A stretch of 64,000 bases of DNA from Gluconacetobacter diazotrophicus PA1 5 (GCF_000067045.1 NC_010125.1:212001-276000); one strand, 5' to 3'; positions 17,312 to 25,930 are shown, counted from the first letter of the stretch. A program made the numbers and translations. Notes: generated by a model not told the origin, from the letters alone.

Positions 17312-17755
17312 CTATTTGGCGAAAAGCTGCCCGATATCGGCAAATGCCTTGATTTCGATCGCGTTGCCGCTGGGGTCCAGGAAGAACATGGTGGCCTGCT
17401 CGCCCGGCTGTCCCTTGAAGCGGATATAGGGCTCCACGATGAAGGCGGTGCCGGCCGCGCGCAGCTTGTCCGCCATGTCATTCCAGGCCGGCATCGGCAG
17501 CACGATGCCGAAATGCCGTACGGGCACGGCATGGTCGTCGACCTCGTTGCGTTGCGCCGGCGTCAGTTCGGCCGGCGCCAGGTGCGCGACGATCTGATGA
17601 CCGTAAAAATCGAAATCGACCCAGTCGGGCGCGCTCCTGCCCTCCGGGCAGCCCAGAAGCTCCCCATAGAACGCGCGGGCCTCCGCGATGTCGCGGACGG
17701 GAAAGGCAAGATGGAAGGGCGGGATGGCGCCGGTGCCTGTCGCGATGGTGTTCAT
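17312..17755 (-). CDS. VOC-family (glyoxalase/dioxygenase-fold) protein
   Basis: 147 residues with the vicinal-oxygen-chelate pattern: FHLAFPVRDIAEARAFYGEL at 14-33 with the first metal His, a second half RHFGIVLPMPAWNDMADKLR, and the C-terminal FLDPSGNAIEIKAF with the metal-binding Glu. The family includes glyoxalase I, extradiol dioxygenases and fosfomycin-resistance enzymes; the sequence gives no clear substrate. It is convergent with the hydroxyacid dehydrogenase (22-base gap) and appears monocistronic. Confidence 0.82.
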   Translation of the reverse strand: MNTIATGTGAIPPFHLAFPVRDIAEARAFYGELLGCPEGRSAPDWVDFDFYGHQIVAHLAPAELTPAQRNEVDDHAVPVRHFGIVLPMPAWNDMADKLRAAGTAFIVEPYIRFKGQPGEQATMFFLDPSGNAIEIKAFADIGQLFAK

Positions 17756-17891
17756 GTCGATCTATCCTTGTTCACGGCGGACCAGGCACGGACGATAACG
17801 CGGTGTCATATGGGATGGAAAACGATATATTTCCTTGGTCAGACATAAAATATTCGATCTAACCGGACGGGGCACCTGTGCCGTGCCGCGC

Positions 17892-18959
17892 TCAGAGCCC
17901 GAGGAACCTGAAAGGCCTGGTTTCAACGAACCGGTCGTTGGCCATGCCGGAATAGATATGCGTCTGATCGGGGCCGAGATCGAGTTTCATCACCTTCCCG
18001 GTTCCTTCCGAGAAATCCAGTTTCTTCAGGTCGACCCAGAAGACGTTGGGCGTGAGTGCCGATTCGAAGAAATAGAGCTTGCGCTTCTGGTCGGCGACCG
18101 TGCGCCAGCGCGTCGAGGAGATATTGGGCTGATCGGGCGTGGTGATTCCAAAGGGAACGGAGACATTGCGGATCACGCTGAAGACGCTGGCGATGGCATC
18201 GACCGGACTTTCGGTCTTCGGGATCGCGTTCACATAGAAGGCAGCGCGTGCAAACCGGTCCGAGGCGCGATTGGTGCCGGGCAGCATGACGGTGCCGCCG
18301 ATCTGCGTCCAGTATTCGTTCAGCGCGAGCTGCTTTTCGAAGGTCGGGGAGTTGGTCATCACCTGATAGGCGCGGCTGTGGTGGATGACCTGCTTGCCGT
18401 CGATATATTCGATGATTGCGCTGTCGCCGGACGCATCCGAGAGCGAGAGGTGCAGGGTGGCGAGCCTGCCTTCACCCGGTACGGTGGCGGTGACGATCGT
18501 GAAGGGCTGCCTTGCCAGCGCATCGACCGCTTCCTGCACGGTGGCGAAATTATCCAGCACATATTGCGCCCAGGCCGCGAGCGACAGGCCTGGGGTCCTG
18601 CCGTCATATTTCGGATAGGACGATTCGACCAGCCACAGCACGTTGGCGACAAGTCCTGCTTCGTTCATGCCGTCGGTGGTGGAAATGTCATAGCCCGAGG
18701 CAATGACGCTGCCGTATTTCGACGTCCATCGGACCGAGTTCGGCCCCGCTTCCCCCGAACGCTTCATGCCGCGGGGGAAGACCCAGAGGTTGGTTCCGAC
18801 ATCGGTCTTCCAGTCCATGGAACGTGCCGTGATGACCTCGTCATGCGCGCCATGATAGACGAGGCGCGTGCAGGCGTCGGCCGCCGGGTGGCCCAGAAGG
18901 TTCGTCGACATGACCATGGCCGCGCACGCAGTCGCGAAAGAACGCTTCTTCGGCATCAT
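17892..18959 (-). CDS. Exported penicillin V acylase / choloylglycine hydrolase family (Ntn hydrolase)
   Basis: 355 residues. The N-terminus has a basic start (MMPKKRS), a hydrophobic stretch ending in HPAADA, and then Cys30 directly after the predicted cleavage site (D-A-C-T-R-L). In this family the N-terminal Cys is the nucleophile after processing. Other active-site elements are present: SMDW with Asp, NEAGL, MTNSPTF with Asn and a late STRW with Arg. It likely acts in the periplasm on linear amides: penicillin V, bile salts or, in many proteobacteria, N-acyl-homoserine lactone signals. A TTG start at 18977 is possible; ATG 18959 gives the better signal peptide. Confidence 0.87.
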   Translation of the reverse strand: MMPKKRSFATACAAMVMSTNLLGHPAADACTRLVYHGAHDEVITARSMDWKTDVGTNLWVFPRGMKRSGEAGPNSVRWTSKYGSVIASGYDISTTDGMNEAGLVANVLWLVESSYPKYDGRTPGLSLAAWAQYVLDNFATVQEAVDALARQPFTIVTATVPGEGRLATLHLSLSDASGDSAIIEYIDGKQVIHHSRAYQVMTNSPTFEKQLALNEYWTQIGGTVMLPGTNRASDRFARAAFYVNAIPKTESPVDAIASVFSVIRNVSVPFGITTPDQPNISSTRWRTVADQKRKLYFFESALTPNVFWVDLKKLDFSEGTGKVMKLDLGPDQTHIYSGMANDRFVETRPFRFLGL

Positions 18960-19153
18960 GGGCTTTATTCCACTCAATTATACCGGCAGGTCACAGCAAT
19001 ACCATGCGGCGTGATTTTCGAGGAAGTCAAATCGGCCCGATACGTAGCGGGGACTCGCGCCTTTCTAGAGCCGTCCCACGGCGGGATAAGCCGCATCTCG
19101 AACGCTGGTCACGATACAGGTCGCGATCCGGCAATGGAGTCATGCCCGCGACG

Positions 19154-19945
19154 TCAGTCGCGTTCAGGCGCGAGATGCACTTCGAAGCCGCGCGCACCCG
19201 GCGGTGCCAGTTCCGGCAGCAGTTCCATGGTCGGGATCTGGTAGTCGCCGTCATTCTGCTTGCGGTAGGGAATCGGTGCGATCGTCTCCAGTGTCTTCAT
19301 CCGCTCGCGCACTTGGTCCGCCAGAATCGTGAATTTCGGCTCGTCCATCCGATCGACACGATAGGCCACGAAGGGCGGCAGGACGGTGAAACCGGGATAG
19401 AAAAGGATTCCATGGTTGATCGGGAACAGCAGATCGTCGATCGGGCCGTTGATCCCGCGATCCGAATAATGTTCCGGCCACCCTCCGGCCGTGACCATCA
19501 GCATCGCACGCTTGCCGGCCATGACCCCTTCGCCATACCGGTCGCCCCAGCGCCGGTCGCTGTGTTCGCCCACCCCATAGGCGAAGCCGGAGGCATAGAC
19601 GCGGTCCACCCAGCCCTTGAGAATGGCCGGCATGGCGAACCACCATAACGGGAACTGCAGAATGACCATATCGGCCCACAGCAGCTTCTCCTGTTCCGCC
19701 TTCACATCCGGCGTCAGCGCATCCGCCGCGAACCCGTCATGGGACGCTTTCCAGACCTTCAGCGGTCCGTCCGACGACAGGGCAGGAAAATCGTCCTTGT
19801 CGACTGCGGCCTTCCAATGCATGGCATAGAGGTCCGACACCCGCACCTCATGTCCCTGGGCCGCCAGTTCGGCGACGGCGACGTCGAGCAGGGCGCCGTT
19901 GAGCGAGTGTCTTTCCGGGTGGGCGAAGACGATCAGGACATTCAT
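19154..19945 (-). CDS. Flavodoxin-fold NAD(P)H:quinone oxidoreductase (NQO1/MdaB-like)
   Basis: 263 residues, starting MNVLIVFAHPERHSLNGALL, the FMN/FAD-phosphate binding start of the NQO1-type family, with LQFPLWWFAMPAILKGWVDR and the TAGG loop (MLMVTAGGWPEHYS) as further marks. Such enzymes carry out two-electron reduction of quinones in the cytoplasm and protect against redox cycling. It is divergent from the LysR gene at 20048 across 102 bases that hold a seven-base inverted repeat, so LysR control is likely. Confidence 0.87.
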   Translation of the reverse strand: MNVLIVFAHPERHSLNGALLDVAVAELAAQGHEVRVSDLYAMHWKAAVDKDDFPALSSDGPLKVWKASHDGFAADALTPDVKAEQEKLLWADMVILQFPLWWFAMPAILKGWVDRVYASGFAYGVGEHSDRRWGDRYGEGVMAGKRAMLMVTAGGWPEHYSDRGINGPIDDLLFPINHGILFYPGFTVLPPFVAYRVDRMDEPKFTILADQVRERMKTLETIAPIPYRKQNDGDYQIPTMELLPELAPPGARGFEVHLAPERD

Positions 19946-19963
19946 GGGGCTTCCTCATGCAGG

Positions 19964-19986
19964 CGGAAAGAATGGGCGACTTTCCG
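19964..19986. promoter_or_regulatory. Inverted repeat CGGAAAG-N9-CTTTCCG, candidate LysR site
   Basis: A perfect seven-base inverted repeat (19964-19970 and 19980-19986) in the space between the divergent quinone reductase and LysR genes, 19 bases upstream of the reductase start. Size and position fit a LysR-type operator; binding is inferred. Confidence 0.4.
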
Positions 19987-20047
19987 AGGATAGGGGATAG
20001 GCTATTGTCTTCCCATATGGCCTGAGCGGAAGGGACAGTGCCGGAAA

Positions 20048-20965
20048 ATGGAACAATCGCATGTCTCGCTCGACCGGATGCGGACGTTCGTCCGCATTGC
20101 CGAACGCGGCAATCTCGCGGCGGTCGCCCGGGAAACCGGCGCAGGCCAATCCACGATCACCCGCCATCTGCGCGAGCTTGAAGAGGCGCTGGGTGTCTCG
20201 CTGCTCACCCGCACCACCCGCCGCACGGCGCTGACCGAAGAGGGCACGCGCTATTACGCGCAATGCCTGAACATCCTGTGCCTGGTCGAACAGGCCAGCC
20301 AGGAAATGCGGCAGACACGCCAGGCAACAGCGGGCACGGTCCGCATCTCCTGCACCGCGGCGCTCGGCGTCCTGCATGTCAGCCGGCTGATCTTTGCCTT
20401 CCAGGACCAGAATCCCGGGATACGGGTGGAATTCAGCCTGACCGACGAACGTGTCGACCTGGTGCGCGAGGGCGTCGACATCGCCATCCGCCTCGGGCCG
20501 CTGACCGATAGTTCGATGAAGCTGCGGGCGCTGGGTGAAAGCCAGCGCGTGCTGGTGGCCGCGCCGGACTGGCTGCATCGCAACGGCCCACTGAAGCGGC
20601 CCGAGGATCTGCGCGATCGGGAAGGCGTCCGCCTCTCCCGGGTTCACGGTTCCGACCGGCTGGTCCTCCAGGCTCCGAAGGGCAAGCATCACGTCGTTCC
20701 GTTCCACGGTCGCCTGAATGTCGATCATGGACTCGCGGCGCGAGAGGCTTTCCTGGCGGGGCGCGGTTTCGGCCCGGCGCATCGGTGGCTGGTGGAGGAC
20801 TGCCTACAGGACGGCCGGCTGGACCTCGTGCTGCCGAACTACAGGCTTCCTCCGGCTCCCCTGAGCATGCTGATCGCACCGGAACGGGCGAGCCTGACGC
20901 GGGTGCGTCTCTGCGCCGATTTTCTCGGCAGCGAAATCGCGAAAATACCCGGCATCGGGCGGTGA
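20048..20965 (+). CDS. LysR-family transcriptional regulator
   Basis: 305 residues with the N-terminal HTH: MRTFVRIAERGNLAAVARET then GAGQSTITRHLRELEEALG, and an effector domain from about 90 (VRISCTAALGVLHVSRLIF). The first turn is slightly unusual because VARETGAGQST replaces the more common AARRLGVSQPA. It is divergent from the quinone reductase, the normal arrangement for a LysR regulator and its target. It ends 35 bases before the convergent LysR gene at 21000, which belongs to another unit. Confidence 0.9.
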   Translation: MEQSHVSLDRMRTFVRIAERGNLAAVARETGAGQSTITRHLRELEEALGVSLLTRTTRRTALTEEGTRYYAQCLNILCLVEQASQEMRQTRQATAGTVRISCTAALGVLHVSRLIFAFQDQNPGIRVEFSLTDERVDLVREGVDIAIRLGPLTDSSMKLRALGESQRVLVAAPDWLHRNGPLKRPEDLRDREGVRLSRVHGSDRLVLQAPKGKHHVVPFHGRLNVDHGLAAREAFLAGRGFGPAHRWLVEDCLQDGRLDLVLPNYRLPPAPLSMLIAPERASLTRVRLCADFLGSEIAKIPGIGR

Positions 20966-20999
20966 CGGCGGGCCGGATCAGATACCAGTAGGGCGCGAA

Positions 21000-21863
21000 T
21001 TATCCCGCCTGCTGCACGATCCATTGTTCCAGCGCCTCGACCTGTTCCGTCACGTCCATCCCCCTGGGCCGGATCAGCCCGTAGGACGTTCCGTCCGCAT
21101 CGAATCCGGCCGGCGCCAGCAATCGACCGGTCGCGACATCGTCCGCCGCGATGATCCGGGGTGACAGGGCGACACCCAGGCCGCTGGCGGCGGCTTCCAG
21201 CATCATGAAATGATGGTCGAACAGGCGTGTATCGCGGGGCGCCGCACTGTCGGGCCGGGAGGCCAGCCAGTGCCTCCATGCCTCGGGCCGGGTGCGCGAT
21301 CCCAGCGCCAGGTAGTCGCCCCTGCGGAACCGCTCCGCCATGTCGGGCCGCATGACCGGCCCGACCGTTTCCGGCACGAGCGTGGTGACGGCCCAGTCGG
21401 GATCGAGCGGGAAATCGAGGCGCCGGATCGCCAGCGTAATCCGTTCCCGCGCGAAATCCAGCGCCCCGCCACCGGTCGAAAGATGCACGTCGATGCCGGG
21501 ATGCCGGTCCTGGAAGTCCGACAGGCGCGGGATCAGCCAGCGCATCGCCAGCGACCGCTCGCAGGACAGCACGATCGGCGGCGCGGTGGAGGGCGACCTG
21601 ATCTCGGCCAGCGCCGCCGCGATCCCGCCCAGCGCGTCGCTCGCCGCGCGGGCAAGCCGCTCGCCGTCCCGGGTCGGCCGCACGCCGCGCCCGTCCGGTT
21701 CCAGCAATCGCAGTTTCAGTTCGGCGGGCAGCTTGGACACCCGGCGGCTGACCGCCCCATGCGTCAGGGCCAGTTCCATGGCCGCCGGCCGGACCGAGCC
21801 CAGGCGCACTACCGCCGCGAAGGCGCGCAGATCGTCCAGCGACGGGATGTCGGATCGCTTCAT
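21000..21863 (-). CDS. LysR-family transcriptional regulator
   Basis: 287 residues. The HTH is at about 9-40: DLRAFAAVVRLGSVRPAAMELALTHGAVSRRVSKL, a GcvA-like pattern with H-G-A-V-S-R; the effector domain follows from about 90. It is divergent from the pdxA2-TIM-barrel-cupin operon, with only 75 bases between starts and a repeated GGTCAGTT motif there, so it most likely regulates that operon and itself. Confidence 0.9.
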   Translation of the reverse strand: MKRSDIPSLDDLRAFAAVVRLGSVRPAAMELALTHGAVSRRVSKLPAELKLRLLEPDGRGVRPTRDGERLARAASDALGGIAAALAEIRSPSTAPPIVLSCERSLAMRWLIPRLSDFQDRHPGIDVHLSTGGGALDFARERITLAIRRLDFPLDPDWAVTTLVPETVGPVMRPDMAERFRRGDYLALGSRTRPEAWRHWLASRPDSAAPRDTRLFDHHFMMLEAAASGLGVALSPRIIAADDVATGRLLAPAGFDADGTSYGLIRPRGMDVTEQVEALEQWIVQQAG

Positions 21864-21864
21864 T

Positions 21865-21924
21865 GGTCAGTTTTTATCACCGGAACAGGTCAGTTCATAT
21901 CGATTTTCCTCCGGAACCGTTCCG
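21865..21924. promoter_or_regulatory. Repeated GGTCAGTT motif and inverted repeat between divergent LysR and pdxA2
   Basis: GGTCAGTT occurs at 21865-21872 and 21888-21895, 23 bases apart (about two helical turns), each followed by a T/A-rich triplet ending in TAT. A second element, CGGAA-CCG-TTCCG, spans 21912-21924. Both lie in the 75-base divergent promoter region and fit recognition and activation half-sites of a LysR regulator; function is inferred. Confidence 0.4.
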
Positions 21925-21938
21925 CTATTCTCACCATC

Positions 21939-22943
21939 ATGACCGCACCCTCCTCCTGCCACACCCGGCCGCTGGCCGTCACGATGGGCGATCCCGCCGG
22001 GATCGGGCCGGAGATCGCGGCCCGGATGTTCCTGCGGCGGCCGGCGCAACGATGCTGGATCGTGGTCGGTGATCCGCTGGTGATGCGCCACGCCCTGGCC
22101 GCGCGCGATCCGGCGGCGCGGATGCGCCGCATCGCGACGCCGGCCGAAGCCCGGTTCGATGACGGGGTGCTGAACGTCCTGGCGTCATCGGAATGCGTGG
22201 CCCTGCCGCCCATAGGCCGTGTCAGCGCCGAAAGCGGCCGCGCCGCCTATGCGGCAATCCGCACCGCCATACGGTTGGCCAGGGATGGCGCGATCCGGGG
22301 CATCGTCACCGCGCCGATCCACAAGGAAGCGCTCGCCGCCGCCGGATTGCCGTACCCCGGCCATACGGAAATCCTCGCCGAACAGGCCGGCGGCGCGCGT
22401 GTCGCCATGATGCTGGCGAACGAGGATATCCGCGTCGTGCTGGTGACCATCCATTGTTCGCTGCGGGACGCGATCCGCCGCGCCGATCAATCCGCACAGA
22501 TGGCGGCGATCCGCCTCGCCCACGCGGGCGCACGCGCGCTGGGCGTCGAATGCCCGCGCGTCGCCGTGGCGGGCCTCAATCCCCATGCCGGGGAAGGCGG
22601 CCTGTTCGGCGAGGAGGAAACCCGCATCATCGCGCCCGCCATCGCACAGGCGCGGAGCGAGGGCATCGATGCGTCCGGCCCGTGGCCCGGCGACACGGTG
22701 TTCATGCAGGCGCGGCAGAGGCGCTTCGATGTCGTGGTGGCGCAATATCACGACCAGGGGCTGATTCCGGTGAAATATATGGGCCTGGCGCAGGGCGTGA
22801 ACATCACGCTCGGCCTGCCCTTCATCCGCACCAGCCCCGACCACGGCACCGCCTTCGATATCGCGGGACGCGGCGTTGCCGATCCGTCCAGCCTGGAGAC
22901 GGCTTTCGATTACGCCCTTCGCCTCACCGGAGCCGCGACATGA
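21939..22943 (+). CDS. pdxA2: PdxA-family dehydrogenase, probably a PdxA2-type four-carbon acid sugar phosphate enzyme
   Basis: 334 residues from the ATG at 21939. It shows MGDPAGIGPE near 16-25, YPGHTEILAEQ with a metal-binding His, and QYHDQGLIPVKYM near the C-terminus with further metal and substrate residues. Classical PdxA oxidises 4-hydroxythreonine-4-phosphate for vitamin B6; PdxA2 paralogues oxidise D-erythronate- or D-threonate-4-phosphate in sugar-acid catabolism. An operon with a LysR regulator and a cupin, and no ksgA or surA neighbours, favours the catabolic role. The usual partner, a DUF1537 sugar-acid kinase, is not present here. The stop overlaps the next ATG (22940-22943). 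Confidence 0.85.
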   Translation: MTAPSSCHTRPLAVTMGDPAGIGPEIAARMFLRRPAQRCWIVVGDPLVMRHALAARDPAARMRRIATPAEARFDDGVLNVLASSECVALPPIGRVSAESGRAAYAAIRTAIRLARDGAIRGIVTAPIHKEALAAAGLPYPGHTEILAEQAGGARVAMMLANEDIRVVLVTIHCSLRDAIRRADQSAQMAAIRLAHAGARALGVECPRVAVAGLNPHAGEGGLFGEEETRIIAPAIAQARSEGIDASGPWPGDTVFMQARQRRFDVVVAQYHDQGLIPVKYMGLAQGVNITLGLPFIRTSPDHGTAFDIAGRGVADPSSLETAFDYALRLTGAAT

Positions 22944-23620
22944 TCCGACCCGATTTCATCTTCATGCTGACCCGCCATGACCGGACGGTGGAGAATGCGG
23001 CCGATCTGGTGCAGACCGCCCGAGCCGCGGGGGTCCGCCATATCGGGTTCAAGGATATCGGCCTGCCCTTCGCGGCGCTCCAGGTTCTTGCACGCACGAT
23101 CCGGCAGGCGGGGGCGAAGATCTATCTGGAAGTCGTCTCGCTCGATCGCGAGAGCGAGCTGCGCTCGGTGCGGGCCGGCATCGCCCTGGGCGTCGATTAC
23201 CTGCTGGGCGGCACGCATGTCGATGACGTGTTGCCGCTGCTGGACGGCACGACGATCCGCTATTACCCCTTTCCCGGCCGAATCACCGGGCATCCCAGCA
23301 TCCTTGAGGGAACCGAGGCCGAAATCGTGCGCAGCGCCGTCGATCTCGCCTCCCGGCCGGGTGTGCATGGGCTGGATCTGCTGGCCTATCGGTTCGCGGG
23401 GGAGGTGCCGAACCTGATGCGACGGGTCTGCGAAGCCGTGGCGGACAAGCCCGTCATCGTCGCCGGCTCGCTCGATCGGGCGGAACGGATTCGGGCCGCC
23501 GCCTCGGCAGGGGCCGCCGGTTTCACGGTCGGCACGGCGGCATTCGACGGCGCCTTTCCGGCATCGCCCGATCTGGCGGGACAGATCGGCCATATCCAGA
23601 CCATTTTATTCTCGTCCTGA
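22940..23620 (+). CDS. Uncharacterised protein with TIM-barrel-like pattern, linked to pdxA2
   Basis: 226 residues. I do not recognise a named family. The chain alternates beta-like and helix-like segments ending in glycine turns (VRHIGFKDIGLPF, AKIYLEVVSLD, GVDYLLGGTHVDD, RYYPFPGRITGHP, DKPVIVAGSLDRA, GAAGFTVGTAAFDGAF), and the last two resemble the phosphate-binding end of HisA/HisF-, thiamin- or indole-phosphate-type barrels. A phosphorylated substrate, perhaps the unstable 3-keto product made by PdxA2, would fit; aldolase, isomerase or decarboxylase activity are all open. It is coupled to pdxA2 by ATGA and followed by a cupin gene. Confidence 0.7.
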   Translation: MIRPDFIFMLTRHDRTVENAADLVQTARAAGVRHIGFKDIGLPFAALQVLARTIRQAGAKIYLEVVSLDRESELRSVRAGIALGVDYLLGGTHVDDVLPLLDGTTIRYYPFPGRITGHPSILEGTEAEIVRSAVDLASRPGVHGLDLLAYRFAGEVPNLMRRVCEAVADKPVIVAGSLDRAERIRAAASAGAAGFTVGTAAFDGAFPASPDLAGQIGHIQTILFSS

Positions 23621-23634
23621 TGGAGAACCGCCCA

Positions 23635-23997
23635 ATGGAAAAGATAAACCTGGCCCAGGCCTTCGCGACATTTTCCGACTACTGGAGCCCCCGTGTGGCC
23701 GGTGACATCAACACGGCCCAGATCAAGCTGGCGAAATTCAAGGGCGTGTTCGACTGGCATCATCACGAGCATGAGGACGAACTGTTCCTGGTCGTCTCCG
23801 GGACCTTGCGCATGCATTTCCGGGACCGTGACATCGACATCGAAGCCGGGGAATTCATCATCGTGCCGCATGGTGTGGAGCATTGTCCCGAGGCCCTGGG
23901 CGATGAATGCCATGTCGTCCTGCTGGAACCGAACACGACCCTCAACACCGGCAATGTGACCAACGACCGCACCGTGCGGGCGCCTTCCCGGATATAG
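23635..23997 (+). CDS. Small cupin-domain protein
   Basis: 120 residues with one cupin barrel. The metal motif is FDWHHHEHEDELFLVVSGTL, with the His/His/Glu ligands, and the second motif GEFIIVPHGVEHCPEA supplies the fourth His. Single cupins act as isomerases, epimerases, dioxygenases or sensors. The start at 23635 is preferred because GGAGA lies 8 bases before it; an ATG at 23620 overlaps the previous stop and would add five residues. As third gene in the pdxA2 operon it may isomerise or epimerise the sugar-acid substrate. Confidence 0.82.
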   Translation: MEKINLAQAFATFSDYWSPRVAGDINTAQIKLAKFKGVFDWHHHEHEDELFLVVSGTLRMHFRDRDIDIEAGEFIIVPHGVEHCPEALGDECHVVLLEPNTTLNTGNVTNDRTVRAPSRI

Positions 23998-24039
23998 CCG
24001 GGCCGACACCTACACGCGTTCAAAGCCGTCTTCGCTCCA

Positions 24040-24921
24040 TCATTCGCTGCCGAGAAGCGGAGCGTACGCGGCGAGCCGGCGGGATATGAATTCAGTGAAG
24101 AGCCGCACGCGCTTCGTCTTGCGTGTCTCCCCCTGCGTGAGAAGCCAGAGCGTTCCATGCCCGTGCAGCTCGGTGCCCGGCACCCTGACCAGCAGCGGGT
24201 CGGCATCGCCGACGAAGCACGGCAGTTTCGTCATCCCGATCCCTTGCCGCGTTGCGACGATCTGCGTTTCAGCGTCCGGCGTCCTGAACGGAGCCCCTGT
24301 CGTGTGAATCTCTCCTTCGCGGGCCCAACCCGGAAGTCCATCAGTGTTTATGACGATCCAGCGGACAGGATCGGCAACACCGGCACGCCACGCGGTCAGG
24401 CGATCGCGTGCCATATAGATGCCGCTGGACAATTCGGGGCCTGGCAGGCCGTGAAGATTGGGCGGCAGTGTTTCCCGGTCCAGCACGATACGGATCGCAA
24501 CGTCGGCTTCCCGGTTCGTCAGGTTCGCGACCGCGCCGGTCGGCAGGATCTCCATCTCGATATCCGGATTCATGCGGGAAAAATCAGCAAGATCCGGCAT
24601 CAGCAGATGTGTCGCGAGGAACGGAGGCAGCGTCACGCGCAAAAGCCCGCGCACGCTCTGGTCGCGACCGAAAACGCGCGTTTCCAGTTGGTGCGACGAC
24701 GCTTCCATCTGGTTCGCGAACTCGAGGATCTCCTCGCCCGCCGCCGTCAGGCGATAGCCCGCAGGCAGCTTTTCGAACATGTGCGTCCCGAGCCTCTCTT
24801 CAAGCTGAGCGATCCGCCGCAACACGGTTGAATGGTTTACCCCCAGATGCCCGGCGGCAGCCCGCACCGAGCCACCGCGCGCGACGGCCAGGAAGTAGCG
24901 AACATCGTCCCAATCGATCAT
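24040..24921 (-). CDS. LysR-family transcriptional regulator
   Basis: 293 residues from the ATG at 24921 (MIDWDDVRYFLAVARGGSVR), which places the HTH at the usual distance; the segment HLGVNHSTVLRRIAQLEERLG is the recognition helix region. The open frame continues upstream to 25116, but those residues are basic, unrelated to the family and lie in the promoter region. It is divergent from the SDR gene at 25196, its likely target. Confidence 0.88.
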   Translation of the reverse strand: MIDWDDVRYFLAVARGGSVRAAAGHLGVNHSTVLRRIAQLEERLGTHMFEKLPAGYRLTAAGEEILEFANQMEASSHQLETRVFGRDQSVRGLLRVTLPPFLATHLLMPDLADFSRMNPDIEMEILPTGAVANLTNREADVAIRIVLDRETLPPNLHGLPGPELSSGIYMARDRLTAWRAGVADPVRWIVINTDGLPGWAREGEIHTTGAPFRTPDAETQIVATRQGIGMTKLPCFVGDADPLLVRVPGTELHGHGTLWLLTQGETRKTKRVRLFTEFISRRLAAYAPLLGSE

Positions 24922-25148
24922 GGTGCACTCCGGCACCGCACGGTGCGCCTTCCAAAACCCATATCCGCCACATCGTGCGACATGACGCGCCGTCATCATA
25001 GCGGTTAGCGACGAATTTGCCTCGGCTTTCAAGCGGCGACTACCGATCGTCCGACCGACGTCAATCGTCCGGCCGGATCGATTTCGCACCACCGATGTGC
25101 GCGCTTCCGCACTCAACGCCTGACGCCGGCAGACCTATGTCGAGGGTC

Positions 25149-25164
25149 TCGGGGACTTCCCCGA
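25149..25164. promoter_or_regulatory. Perfect palindrome TCGGGG-ACTT-CCCCGA upstream of the SDR gene
   Basis: A 16-base perfect inverted repeat whose end is 31 bases before the SDR start codon, in the divergent LysR/SDR region (24922-25195). It could be an operator or an RNA hairpin in the leader. The repeated ATCGTCCG at 25046 and 25064 lies further upstream. Confidence 0.4.
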
Positions 25165-25195
25165 ACGATCGAAGACGGGCCTGAAAGGAAAAGTC

Positions 25196-25930
25196 ATGGG
25201 AAAGCTCGAAGGCAAGGTTGCAGTCATCACAGGCGGATCGAGCGGCATGGCGCTGGCGAGCGCCAGGCGGTTCGTTGAAGAAGGCGCCTATGTGTTCATC
25301 ACGGGCCGGAGGCAGGAGGTGCTGGACGAGGCCGTCAGGCTGATCGGCCGGAACGTGACCGGCGTGCGCGGCGATGCGGCCAATCTCGACGACCTCGACC
25401 GCCTGTTCGATACGGTCAGGCGGGAAAAGGGCAGGATCGACGTGCTGTATGCAAGCGCCGGCACGGGCGAAGCCGCGCCGCTGGGCGAGATTACCGAGCA
25501 GCATTTCGATACAACCTTCAACCTGAATGCGCGCGGCACGCTGTTCACGGTCCAGAAGGCGTTGCCGCTGTTCAACGACGGCGGGTCGATCTTCATGACC
25601 GGGTCGGTTGCGTCGATCAAAGGTTTCCCCGGTTACAGCGTGTATGCGGCGAGCAAGGCGACGCTGCACGCCTTCGCACGCGGGTGGCTCAACGAACTGA
25701 AGGGCCGGAACATCCGGGTGAACGTGCTGCACCCGGGGCCGATCGCCACACCGATGCAGGACCAGGTTCTGACCGAGGACGCGAAGCGGATGTTCGAATC
25801 CCTGATCCCGCGGGGAACGATGGGTCGTCCCGAGGAAATCGCGGCAGCCGCGCTGTTTCTGGCTTCGGACGATTCCAGCTTCGTGAACGGGGTGGAACTG
25901 TCTGTCGATGGCGGCTTCTCGGCCATCTGA
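25196..25930 (+). CDS. Short-chain dehydrogenase/reductase
   Basis: 244 residues, classical SDR layout: cofactor motif TGGSSGMA near residue 12, DAANLDDLDRLFD after the second strand, catalytic Ser in FMTGSVASIKG and YAASK with Tyr and Lys, then HPGPIATPM and the C-terminal LSVDGGFSAI. The last glycine of the usual TGxxxGxG is replaced by Ala (S-G-M-A), which is uncommon. GAAAGGAAAAGTC precedes the ATG. It is close to the SDR at 59708 (same GxKGFP and EKGR segments). Substrate unknown; a LysR regulator is divergent. Confidence 0.9.
   Translation: MGKLEGKVAVITGGSSGMALASARRFVEEGAYVFITGRRQEVLDEAVRLIGRNVTGVRGDAANLDDLDRLFDTVRREKGRIDVLYASAGTGEAAPLGEITEQHFDTTFNLNARGTLFTVQKALPLFNDGGSIFMTGSVASIKGFPGYSVYAASKATLHAFARGWLNELKGRNIRVNVLHPGPIATPMQDQVLTEDAKRMFESLIPRGTMGRPEEIAAAALFLASDDSSFVNGVELSVDGGFSAI

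Noticed and set aside
21210-21938. N-terminal extension of the pdxA2 frame by 243 codons
   Set aside because: It is antisense to the LysR gene at 21000-21863, and PdxA begins normally at 21939.
25046-25071. Direct repeat ATCGTCCG upstream of the SDR gene
   Set aside because: Eight bases repeated once in GC-rich DNA is close to chance; the palindrome at 25149 is a stronger candidate.
24922-25116. Extended N-terminus of the LysR protein (65 extra residues)
   Set aside because: The HTH of LysR proteins begins within the first few residues, as from the ATG at 24921; the extension would occupy the divergent promoter.
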